In this document: positions 48,874 to 57,700 of the stretch, one piece after another | Numbering within the stretch: the first letter of the stretch is position 1 | How the letters are laid out: each line of letters begins with the position of its first letter | Source: Denitrobaculum tricleocarpae | GTDB lineage: Bacteria > Pseudomonadota > Alphaproteobacteria > Kiloniellales > Kiloniellaceae | Assembly: GCF_007004665.1 (NCBI RefSeq) | Contig: NZ_ML660066.1 | Location: 19,779 to 83,778 of the forward strand | DNA length: 64,000 nucleotides | Reading direction: 5' to 3' | The notes under the pieces: generated by a model | Seen by the model: the letters and a program-made list of their open reading frames with translations, nothing else | What the model was told of the DNA's origin: nothing | Databases searched by the model: none | Position numbers and translations under genes: made by a program

Positions 48874-50046
48874 CTACTGCATGACGATTGTGGGGGATTG
48901 CCGGGGCGCCGTCGTGCCGGTGGACAGGCGATCCCATATGGATTTTGCAATATCGATGTAGCGTTTGGCGTGCTCTCCGTCAGGTTCCGAGACCACGATC
49001 GGGCGGCCTTCGTCGGAGGTAATGCGGATATCGATGTTCAGGGGCATCTCGCCCAGGAAGTTCATCCCCAGGGTCTCCGCCTCTTTCTTCGCGCCGCCGT
49101 GGCTGAAAATATGGGATTCGTGGCCGCAATTGGGACAGATAAACACACTCATATTCTCGATTATACCCAGCACCGGAACATCGACCTTGCGGAACATGTT
49201 CAGGCCTTTTCTGGCGTCGAGCAGTGCGATGTCCTGAGGTGTTGAGACAATGACCGCGCCGGCAAGCGGAACCTGCTGTGCCATTGTGAGCTGCGCGTCG
49301 CCTGTTCCCGGCGGCATGTCGACGATCAGCACGTCCAATTCGCCCCATTCGACATCCCGAAGCATTTGCTGAAGCGCGGATTGCACCATGGGGCCGCGCC
49401 AGATCATGGGGGTGTCCTCGGCGACGAGAAAGCCCATCGACATGCATTTGATGCCGAAGTTTTCCATCGGCTTTAGGATTTTTCCATCGGGAGAGGTCGG
49501 CTTGCCCGAAATCCCCATCATGCGCGGCAGGGAAGGGCCGTAAATGTCGGCGTCGAGCAAGCCGACCTTCAACCCAATGCGTGAAAGAGCGAGAGAGAGA
49601 TTGGTCGCAGTGGTCGATTTGCCGACGCCGCCCTTGCCGCTCGCGACCGCGACAATGGCACCGACGCCCGGCACCATCTGACGCTGTTGTCCCGCGCCGC
49701 CTTGTGCAGGCGGACGCTGGCCCGCTGCTTGAGGCGCGCCACGGGCCGGGGGAGGCGGTGGTGCGGCATTCTGGTTGCCGGCGTTCTGGCCGCCGGAACT
49801 GTGAGCTGTCAGAACCGCTGTGACCGAGAGAACCCCCGGAAGCGCGTGAACCGCATCTTCAGCCGCTTTGCGAAGGGGCTCGAGTTTCGGTCCGCGTTCG
49901 GGCGCAACTTCGATTGCGAAGCCGACGTTACCGTCCTTGATGACAAGTCCGGAGACCATATTTAGGCTTACAATATCGTTGTCGTTTTCCGGGTCTCGAA
50001 CACTTTTCAATGTATCGAGAATTTGCTGCTCGGTGATCTGGCTCAT
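48874..50046 (-). CDS. mrp: Iron-sulfur cluster carrier ATPase Mrp/ApbC
   Basis: Mrp (ApbC) binds and delivers iron-sulfur clusters to apo-proteins. The 390-residue protein has an N-terminal DUF59/MIP18-like domain (about 1-80) and a Pro/Ala/Gln-rich linker (about 85-125). The ATPase domain follows, with the deviant Walker A GKGGVGKST (137-145). The cluster-binding pair is Cys304-Pro-Asn-Cys307. The ATG at 50046 is preferred because the longer frame upstream shows no similarity. It is divergent from hflK. Confidence 0.95.
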   Translation of the reverse strand: MSQITEQQILDTLKSVRDPENDNDIVSLNMVSGLVIKDGNVGFAIEVAPERGPKLEPLRKAAEDAVHALPGVLSVTAVLTAHSSGGQNAGNQNAAPPPPPARGAPQAAGQRPPAQGGAGQQRQMVPGVGAIVAVASGKGGVGKSTTATNLSLALSRIGLKVGLLDADIYGPSLPRMMGISGKPTSPDGKILKPMENFGIKCMSMGFLVAEDTPMIWRGPMVQSALQQMLRDVEWGELDVLIVDMPPGTGDAQLTMAQQVPLAGAVIVSTPQDIALLDARKGLNMFRKVDVPVLGIIENMSVFICPNCGHESHIFSHGGAKKEAETLGMNFLGEMPLNIDIRITSDEGRPIVVSEPDGEHAKRYIDIAKSIWDRLSTGTTAPRQSPTIVMQ

Positions 50047-50247
50047 CCTTGAAACCAACGCCCTTCTGCCAATATTCCGTCTATGGCTGTAGACATGGTA
50101 TAAATGTCCGCTGGATGCAAATAATTCCGGAGTCGAGCCGTATCCGGGCATTACGCCCGTGATATTGAGGCGAAATAGGTCTATATGAACATCGTCGTGC
50201 GAAAAATCGCGCTTTGAGTGTCTGAATAGTTAACGGGAAAAGCTTGA

Positions 50248-51387
50248 ATGCCCTGGGAAAATAAAGGCGGCGGCGGCCCATGGGGCGGCGGCTCCGGCGG
50301 TGGCGGTAATGGTGGTGGCAATGGTGGCGGCCCTTGGGGCCGTGGCGGCGGTGGTGGGCCTTCCGGTCCAACGCCACCGGACATCGAGGACCTGATTCGA
50401 AAGAGTCAGGATAAAATCAAGGATATCATGCCCGGTGGCGGCGGAATCAACGGCCCGGTCGTGGGCGTGATTGCAGCCCTGGTGTTGGCCGTCTGGTTCG
50501 TTGTCGGCGGATTTTATCGCGTCGAGAGTAACCAGGAGGGCGTTGAACTCGTTTTCGGTAAGTGGGTCAACTCCACCGGGCCTGGCTTGAACTGGAACTG
50601 GCCTTACCCGATCGGGTCCGTACAGACACCTGGTGTGACCAATATTACCCAGACCGACATTGGGTTCGCCCGTACAAGCCGGGGCGGAACGACTGCTCAA
50701 AAGCGCGATATACCCGAAGAAAGCCTGATGCTGACCGGTGACCAGAACATCATCGATATCGATATGTCAGTTCAGTGGCGCATCGGCAACGCGGGCGACT
50801 ATCTCTTCAACATTCGGGACCCAGACCAGACCGTGAAAAAGTCGGCGGAGAGTGCTCTTCGTGAAATTATCGGTCAGACGGATATCCAGCCAGCTCTGAC
50901 GGAAGCCCGTCAGGACGTCGAGGCGCAAACCAAGACCTTGCTGCAGGATATCCTCAACGATTATCAGGCCGGTATCGAGATCACGGTGGTCCAGCTGCAA
51001 GAAGTGCAGGCCCCAAGTGCTGTGACGGATGCTTTCGATGACGTTGCGCGTGCGCTGCAGGATCTAAACCGCTCGCGAAACGAAGCCGACAAGTATCGGA
51101 ACGATGTTCTGCCCCGAGCCCGCGGTGAAGCGCAAAAGATGATCCAGGGAGCTCAAGCCTACAAAGAGCAGTTGGAGAACGAAGCAGAGGGTGAAGCGCA
51201 GCGCTTCCTCTCAGTCTATGAGGCTTACAAACAGAACCCCGAGGTCACCAAGCGCCGGATGTATCTCGAGACGATCCAGGGCGTTCTGAGCCAGACCGAT
51301 AAGGTCATCATGGATGGTTCCTCGACGGGCGCTATTCCTTACCTGCCGTTGAACGAATTGCGCGGCAACCGCGTGCTCGGCAATTAA
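50248..51387 (+). CDS. hflK: FtsH-modulating membrane protein HflK
   Basis: HflK and HflC form a membrane complex that surrounds and restrains the FtsH protease. The 379-residue protein has a Gly/Pro-rich N-terminus of about 40 residues and one membrane segment (GVIAALVLAVWFVVGGFY). A prohibitin/SPFH domain and a coiled coil follow (DLNRSRNEADKYRNDVLPRARGEAQKMIQGAQAYKEQL). hflC starts 14 bases after its stop. It is divergent from mrp across 201 bases. Confidence 0.96.
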   Translation: MPWENKGGGGPWGGGSGGGGNGGGNGGGPWGRGGGGGPSGPTPPDIEDLIRKSQDKIKDIMPGGGGINGPVVGVIAALVLAVWFVVGGFYRVESNQEGVELVFGKWVNSTGPGLNWNWPYPIGSVQTPGVTNITQTDIGFARTSRGGTTAQKRDIPEESLMLTGDQNIIDIDMSVQWRIGNAGDYLFNIRDPDQTVKKSAESALREIIGQTDIQPALTEARQDVEAQTKTLLQDILNDYQAGIEITVVQLQEVQAPSAVTDAFDDVARALQDLNRSRNEADKYRNDVLPRARGEAQKMIQGAQAYKEQLENEAEGEAQRFLSVYEAYKQNPEVTKRRMYLETIQGVLSQTDKVIMDGSSTGAIPYLPLNELRGNRVLGN

Positions 51388-51401
51388 GGAGGGCCGGAAA
51401 C

Positions 51402-52337
51402 ATGTCTCAAACTAAAGTATTCGTTGCGGCCATTGTCGTCATCCTTCTTGGCGTGGTCGTATCAGCGACCCTCTTCACGGTCCACCAGACTCAGCAGGCG
51501 ATCGTGATGCAGTTTGGTAACCCGAAGCGGGTCATCACCGAGCCCGGGCTCTGGTACAAGATCCCGTTCATCCAGAACGTGCAGTACTACGAAAAACGCG
51601 TACTCAATCTGGATCCACAGTCCGAGAGCGTCATCCTAACCGACCAGAAGCGTGTCGTGGTCGATACTTTCGCGCGTTACCGGATTGCCGACCCGCTAAG
51701 ATTCTTCCAGACGGTTCGGACTGAGTCAGGTGCACGACAGACTCTGTCCTCAATCATCAACGCCAGTACGCGTGGTGTTTTGGGTAATGCGACCTTGGCA
51801 TCTGTCTTATCGGCAGACCGGACACCGATCCTGCAGCAGATTCGCGAGCAGGTGAACACCGAGGCCGATAAATTCGGGATTGCAATCCTTGACGTGCGTC
51901 TTGTCCGGGCAGACTTGCCGGAACAGACGGTTCAGTCGGTCTATGATCGGATGAAGTCAGAGCGTGAGCGGGAAGCGGCGGAATTCCGGGCCCAAGGTAA
52001 AGAGCTGGCGCAGCGTATTACTTCCGCTGCCGATCGTGAGGCCACGGTTATCATTGCGGAAGCGACGCGTGAGTCCGAAATTCTTCGAGGTCAGGGCGAA
52101 GGTGCGCGCACCAGGATCCTGAACGATGCTTACGGTCGGGACGCGGAGTTCTTTAACTTTTACCGCTCCATGCAGGCCTACGAAGCAACGTTCGCGAACG
52201 ACAATTCCTATCTCGTGCTTTCACCGGATAGTGAATTCTTCGACTTCTTCAATAGTGTCGACGCTGGCGATACGGTGCGGAGAGACGCAAATGCGGCACG
52301 CAGAGAGGCAGAGGCAGCACGGCGTTCAGGGAACTGA
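51402..52337 (+). CDS. hflC: FtsH-modulating membrane protein HflC
   Basis: HflC is the partner of HflK. The 311-residue protein has an N-terminal anchor (VFVAAIVVILLGVVVSATLFTV) and an SPFH domain. A Glu/Arg/Ala-rich coiled coil follows (SEREREAAEFRAQGKELAQRI), with a tail of alternating acidic and basic residues. GGAGG precedes the ATG by about nine bases. A strong hairpin lies in the short gap before the next gene. Confidence 0.96.
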   Translation: MSQTKVFVAAIVVILLGVVVSATLFTVHQTQQAIVMQFGNPKRVITEPGLWYKIPFIQNVQYYEKRVLNLDPQSESVILTDQKRVVVDTFARYRIADPLRFFQTVRTESGARQTLSSIINASTRGVLGNATLASVLSADRTPILQQIREQVNTEADKFGIAILDVRLVRADLPEQTVQSVYDRMKSEREREAAEFRAQGKELAQRITSAADREATVIIAEATRESEILRGQGEGARTRILNDAYGRDAEFFNFYRSMQAYEATFANDNSYLVLSPDSEFFDFFNSVDAGDTVRRDANAARREAEAARRSGN

Positions 52338-52367
52338 GCGGCGCAGGCGGCTGCTGTCGTGATATAA

Positions 52368-52407
52368 GCCGGCCGCAAAGAAAATATTGCTTTTCTTTGC
52401 GGCCGGC
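52368..52407 (+). other. 17-base hairpin between hflC and the DUF2065 gene
   Basis: GCCGGCCGCAAAGAAAA (52368-52384) pairs exactly with TTTTCTTTGCGGCCGGC (52391-52407) around a 6-base loop. No T-run follows it, so it is not a standard terminator. It may stabilise or process the mRNA, or limit read-through. Confidence 0.6.
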
Positions 52408-52418
52408 GGAAGACAGTT

Positions 52419-52604
52419 ATGACTGACTTTCTGACGGGACTTGCGCTGGTCCTTGTGATCGAAGGCCTATTCCTTGCTCTTTTTCCGATGCGTTTGAGGG
52501 AAATCCTGACCCTGCTTGAGAGATCGCCGACGGACGCTTTGCGCATCGGCGGTCTGACAGCGGCGGCGATCGGTGTTTTGGGCGTATGGTTGCTGCGTGG
52601 CTGA
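52419..52604 (+). CDS. DUF2065 family small membrane protein
   Basis: The 61-residue protein has two hydrophobic segments (LALVLVIEGLFLALFP and LTAAAIGVLGVWLLRG) and matches the YjeT-like DUF2065 family. In E. coli yjeT also lies after hflC, so this gene order is conserved. Its function is not known. It is probably read from the hflKC promoter past the hairpin. Confidence 0.82.
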   Translation: MTDFLTGLALVLVIEGLFLALFPMRLREILTLLERSPTDALRIGGLTAAAIGVLGVWLLRG

Positions 52605-52843
52605 GCCACTCTTTGGCATTTAAAGCAATCGCAGATGGCGGCCGATGTGAGGTCAAACAGGCGGCGTGTTGACAAAGCATTGTGACAAACGCCACATTTA
52701 CGCCCCTTTTCTCTCACAGCTTATTGATGACGTGCCCGTACGTATTTTAAAGGCTTTCCCTTGATCGCAGGGAAGAGAATAATAGATACCGGTTACCACG
52801 CGACGGGCGAGGGAACGTCGTTCTGAACACAAAACATGAGGTG

Positions 52844-54370
52844 ATGACGGTGACGCTCGGACATCGATCCCAACCACGCTGCCGCGCGAAGGCCGTGGCC
52901 AAAGCGCAGGAGAGCCGCAACACCGGTCTTGTGGTGTTAGCGGTCACGACAATCATTGCGCTAACGCTCTGGTCTTTTTCCGCTCAAGCGCGCAACGCGC
53001 CCGAGAGTTTTGCTGACCTGGCGGAGAAGCTTTTGCCTTCGGTCGTAAACATCTCGGCGAGCCAAAGGGGAACAGGCAGCGGCGGCCGGGCGGAAGATCA
53101 ACAAGAAGGACCTGCGCCAGGACAGGATTTCGAAGAATTCTTCAAGGATTTCTTTGAGCGCCGCGGTCGTCCGCCCGAGAGACGCCGTGGAGGTTCGCAG
53201 GGCTCCGGCTTCATCATTTCAGAAGAAGGCTTCATCGTTACCAACCATCACGTGATCGAGGGAGCTGACGATGTTTCGGTTCGCCTGCATGATGGTGTGA
53301 CCCTGAAAGCCGAGGTCGTTGGCAGCGACGAAAAGACTGATTTGGCGCTTTTGAAGGTTGATCCGCCGAAGGATATCGTGGCGGTTGGATGGGGCGATTC
53401 CGACGAGACCCGGATTGGCGACTGGGTGGTTGCCATTGGGAACCCCTTCGGATTGGGCGGAACAGTGACGGCGGGGATCGTCTCCGCCCGCCAGCGCGAC
53501 ATCAATGCAGGTCCCTACGATGATTTCATCCAGACGGACGCTGCGATCAACCGAGGCAACTCCGGCGGACCGATGTTCAACCTGGATGGCGATGTGATTG
53601 GTGTCAACACGGCTATCTTCTCGCCCTCGGGCGGATCAGTTGGCATCGGCTTTGCGATTCCCTCGACGCTTGCTCGCAATATTGTCAGTCAGCTCCGTGA
53701 ATTCAAAGAAGTAAAGCGAGGCTGGCTTGGCGTCCATATTCAGACGGTAACCGATGAACTGGCTGAAGGGCTGCGCCTCAAAGACTCAAAAGGCGCGCTT
53801 GTGGCTTCGGTGACCGAGGGCGGACCGGCTGAGGAAGCGGGCATTCTTCAGGGCGATGTGATCTTGAAGTTTGATGGCCGCGTTGTGCCCGATATGCGGA
53901 AACTGCCGCGCATGGTGGCGGAAACCCCCATTGGGGAATCTGTGGATGTCGTTGTTTGGCGTCGCGGTGAAGAAAAGGTCGTAAAGGTTGATCTGGGCCG
54001 GCTGCAAGACGAGCCGCAGGTTGCCGCAGTGCCCCAAAACCCGACCCCGGACGACGTGACCGGCGAAGTTTCGGATCTGGGACTGGCGCTCGGGCAAATT
54101 ACGCCGGAACTTCGTCAGCAGTTCGAGCTTGATGATAAGACGAACGGTGTGGTGATCACCGATGTTGAACAGGACAGCACCGCGGCGGAAAAAGGTCTGC
54201 GTCCTGGCGATGTGATCGTCGAGGTCGATCAGGAAGAGGTCGGAAACCCTGCTGAGGTCCAGCAACGGGTCGAAAAAGCCAAAGAAGAGGGCTATCGGGT
54301 CGTGACGCTTCTGGTGTATCGCCAGGGTGACTTCCAGTGGGTGGCTGTTCGCCTGAAGAAAGACGGCTAG
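52844..54370 (+). CDS. degP: Periplasmic serine protease DegP/HtrA (Do family)
   Basis: DegP-type enzymes degrade and refold misfolded envelope proteins. The 508-residue protein has an N-terminal signal/anchor segment (GLVVLAVTTIIALTLWSFSAQA). The catalytic triad is His136 (TNHHV), Asp166 (KTDLALLKV) and Ser240 (GNSGGP), and two PDZ domains (about 285-375 and 400-500) follow. GAGG lies only two bases before this ATG, so the GTG two codons in (52850) may be the real start. A perfect 30-base palindromic terminator follows. The gene comes after hflKC, giving a block of membrane protein quality-control genes. Confidence 0.94.
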   Translation: MTVTLGHRSQPRCRAKAVAKAQESRNTGLVVLAVTTIIALTLWSFSAQARNAPESFADLAEKLLPSVVNISASQRGTGSGGRAEDQQEGPAPGQDFEEFFKDFFERRGRPPERRRGGSQGSGFIISEEGFIVTNHHVIEGADDVSVRLHDGVTLKAEVVGSDEKTDLALLKVDPPKDIVAVGWGDSDETRIGDWVVAIGNPFGLGGTVTAGIVSARQRDINAGPYDDFIQTDAAINRGNSGGPMFNLDGDVIGVNTAIFSPSGGSVGIGFAIPSTLARNIVSQLREFKEVKRGWLGVHIQTVTDELAEGLRLKDSKGALVASVTEGGPAEEAGILQGDVILKFDGRVVPDMRKLPRMVAETPIGESVDVVVWRRGEEKVVKVDLGRLQDEPQVAAVPQNPTPDDVTGEVSDLGLALGQITPELRQQFELDDKTNGVVITDVEQDSTAAEKGLRPGDVIVEVDQEEVGNPAEVQQRVEKAKEEGYRVVTLLVYRQGDFQWVAVRLKKDG

Positions 54371-54410
54371 GTTTAGACGCTTTTGCCGCGGCGCGTCTGT
54401 GGCATTAGAA

Positions 54411-54450
54411 AAGGCGGCAACTTGTACAAGTTGCCGCCTTTATTTTTTTT
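54411..54450 (+). terminator. Strong intrinsic terminator after degP
   Basis: Bases 54411-54440 form a perfect 30-base palindrome (arms beginning AAGGCGGCAACTTG). It is followed by a run of nine T in ten bases. It lies 40 bases past the degP stop. Confidence 0.95.
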
Positions 54451-54660
54451 GATTAATCGTCTTTAAAATCTATTTTAAATGAAAATAAAATAGTAATAAT
54501 TTCGTAAATACTATATTTTTAATTATTTTTACTAAAATAAAATAGAATTAATTTAAAATTTTATACAAATATATTTATTAAATTTATTAAACTCATATAT
54601 TTATGTGTTGTTTTCGTAAGTATTCTAATCGATTTTTTAATCTCGTTCAAACAAACTGCG
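54451..54660. other. Extremely AT-rich leader upstream of the giant adhesin gene
   Basis: About 210 bases are mostly A and T, in sharp contrast to the high-GC surroundings, with many short A- and T-tracts. No reading frame is supported. It lies between the degP terminator and the adhesin, so it should hold the adhesin promoter. Such islands are typical targets of nucleoid silencers, but no specific site can be named. Confidence 0.7.
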
Positions 54661-54726
54661 GCCTCAAGTTTGACACAGGAAGTGCTGCTCCAGGACGGAG
54701 CGGTTTAAGTCAAGGAGACGCCCGCA

Positions 54727-57700
54727 ATGACCGACGACCTTTCCCCGAGGTTTCCCGAAACCAGCGCAGATCCCGATGAGAATTCGCAGACTGATGTTGC
54801 GTATGGTGGCGACTCGGTCGATGTGGTCGGGCAGGCTGCGCTCGCGAGTGTTGCGGTTCAGCAACCTGCGCCTGGGGCCACCCAGGAGTATAGCAACCTG
54901 GTTGGGCGCAGCTTCTTTCTCGACTTTGACCCTTCGGCTGCCGAGTTTCTGGTTGAGGGAAACAACGTCGTTCTTGGCTTCGACAATGATGGCGACAATG
55001 TCATCGACAGCCGGATTGTCTTTCTGAACTTGGTCGATTCGGCCAACGGTGATGCCGCGCCCACCTTTCAAGTCGGTTCGGTTCAGATCCCCGTGTCGCA
55101 ACTGATCGCGCAGGCGCAACAGCTCTCCGCTGAAGGTGCTCCGCTTGAGACGGCAGCGGGAACCGAAGCCATTGGTGGCGGCGCCTCCAACTATGGGGAC
55201 AACCTCGGTGATCTTCTGAGCCTGCTCTCGGCGCAGGGTGTGATCGATGGAACCGCACTGGCCTTTGGCGTGCCTGATCTCGAAGCTTCCCTGGATCCGG
55301 TTGATATTGTCGAAGGCACGATCTCCATCGACTTCGTGACGGTCGTGACCGAGGTGCCCGAGGGTGAGGGCAGTGTTGCGGGTGCCTTTGATGGTGGCTT
55401 TGAGGATTGGCAGCCGAACCAGCATCAAGGCGACATGGGTCAAAGCCCGATGCGGCTGAATGTGACCTTCAATCAGCCGGAAGGTGACGACGAGGTTCTC
55501 AATTTCATCTCGATTACCGATATCCCGGAAGATGTGGTGATTTTTATCGGTGATCCGGGCAATCCTGCAAACGCACAGACAGGAGCGGTCATTCAGATCG
55601 ACGCGGCGGACCTCGATGAAATTTACATTTTGCCGCCTGAAAACAGTGATGCGGATATTTCCCTCACGGTGACGGCAAACGTCACCGACCCGACGGACGG
55701 CATCACGGCGACGACGGCGCCTCTAACGGTCGTTGGCATTGTTGACGCGGCCGCGGATAAGCCCATCCTCTCGGTCCGTTCCTCGTTCCCGGAGATCATG
55801 GAGCGGAACGCCCAGGACCTCGATACGCGCGACGGCGATCAGTCCGGGCGAGAAGGCGGCCGTCCGGAAGAAGCCCTGGTGAGTTTCTCCATCGCCGCGA
55901 CCTTCCCCGACTTTGAAGATGGTTCAGAGAGCCACAGCATCGTGCTACGCGGCGTTCCATCAGATTGGAGCCTGGTCGACAACGAAACACTCGCGGAAGG
56001 CAGCTTAACGCATGTCGTGGGCGGGAATGGCCTGGATAGCTACGTTTTTGCGGTGACTGAGGGTTCCTTTGTCGAGACCGTCAGCTTCGATCCGCAAGAC
56101 TGGTCATCGGAGCGCTTAAGCGATGGCTCACCCAACGAGGCCGGCGATGCGGGCATTACGGTTGAAGCCATCGCCGAGGAAGTGGTCTTCTCGGGCCAAG
56201 AATTAACTGAACTGAACGATGTGGCGGTCACGCGCGCCGAGATCCAGATCAATATCGCTGAAGATGTTCCCGAAGCGCAGAATGCTTCGGTTGTTTATGA
56301 CGAAACCCCTGGTCCCGACGAGGATGCGGATGACATCGCTCAGCTCGAGGAAGCTGTTGCTGAAGATCTGGCGGTTGCTTTGGGTGGCGGGGGGCTGCCA
56401 AAGGTCCTGGGGCAAGCTCAGACACAAGTGAATTGGGAGATCTTCACCGACGGGATCGTCGATGCGGAAACGGCGGAACCGTCTCTCTACGCCGTTGCAT
56501 TTAGTTACGACGGCGAGTCATCGGGCCTCTTTACCGGTGGTAGCGATAACCCGGAGGAGGTCTTCCTCTTCAGCGACGATGGCGACCCGACGATAGTCTG
56601 GGGCCGTACAAGCGGCGGGGAACTGGTGTTTGCCGGTCACCTTGAACCGAATCTCGCAGATGAGAATGCGGATTTTACCTTTGTGCAGTTTCAGCAGATC
56701 AACCATCCGGATGCCGGCACCGCGGTGGAAGGAGCCCACGACGAGAACGCAACGCCCGGCCTGTCGCTGACCTATGTGGTTACCGATGACGAAGGCGATC
56801 AGGATTCTGCGCAAATCGCCGTCGCGATCCGGGACGATGGCCCTTCCGCAGAGGTAGCGACGATCGACTATGACGAGACGCGGGGGCTCGGTGTTGTTGA
56901 CGGTGATCCGCAAGGTGCGGATGAGACGGACGCCGAATTACCGGAAGGTCTGGCGCTTCCAGCCGACGCCGAGGTTCTTGGTGTGGCTCAGACGACGCTC
57001 AGCTATGACTTCGGAACGGATGATCTGGGCAGTTTCCTTCAGATCACCGACGGAGACGGTGCGCTCCATGACGGAACCGACAGCGGTCTTTTCGCGACCG
57101 GGGGCGGCGAGTCTATTTATCTTTATGGTGACGGAACAGCGCTCGAGGGCCGGATCGGCGGTGAAGAAGGCGACGTTGCTTTTACGGTCCACTTGGATGG
57201 CGACGACCTTTGGTTCGTGCAGCTGGCCGCGATTCAACATCCCGACGGCGGGTCCGCGGACGAGTCGGTCTTTTTGCAGAACCTCGCCTATACGGTTACT
57301 GACGGCGATGGAGATACCGCGACGAAGGCGATCACCATCCAGATTCAGGATGATGGTCCGACGGCAAGCGATGTCGTCGAAGACAGGACGCTCGCGGAAC
57401 GGAATCTGACCGATCGCAATCCCTTCAATGACTCGGCAAGCGGCACTCTCGACTTTGAAGGCGGTCGTGACGGCGCAAGCGTTACGGATATCAGCTTCGC
57501 CAAGGCGGGCGATCCGGGCGCGGACTCTGACTTCAATGGCAGTCTTAACTCTGGCGGCGCGCCTGTCGTCTTTGCCGCTGCCGCCGACACTGGAAGCTTT
57601 CTCTATTTGACGGGCTCGGCCGACGGCAACGACGTTATCGAGATACGAGTTGAGAAGGCGACGGGCAACTATGTCACAACCCTGCTGGGGCCCATTGATC

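Noticed and set aside
52658..52690. TTGACA-like sequence as the degP promoter
   Set aside because: No matching -10 lies at 16-18 bases, so it could not be supported as a promoter.
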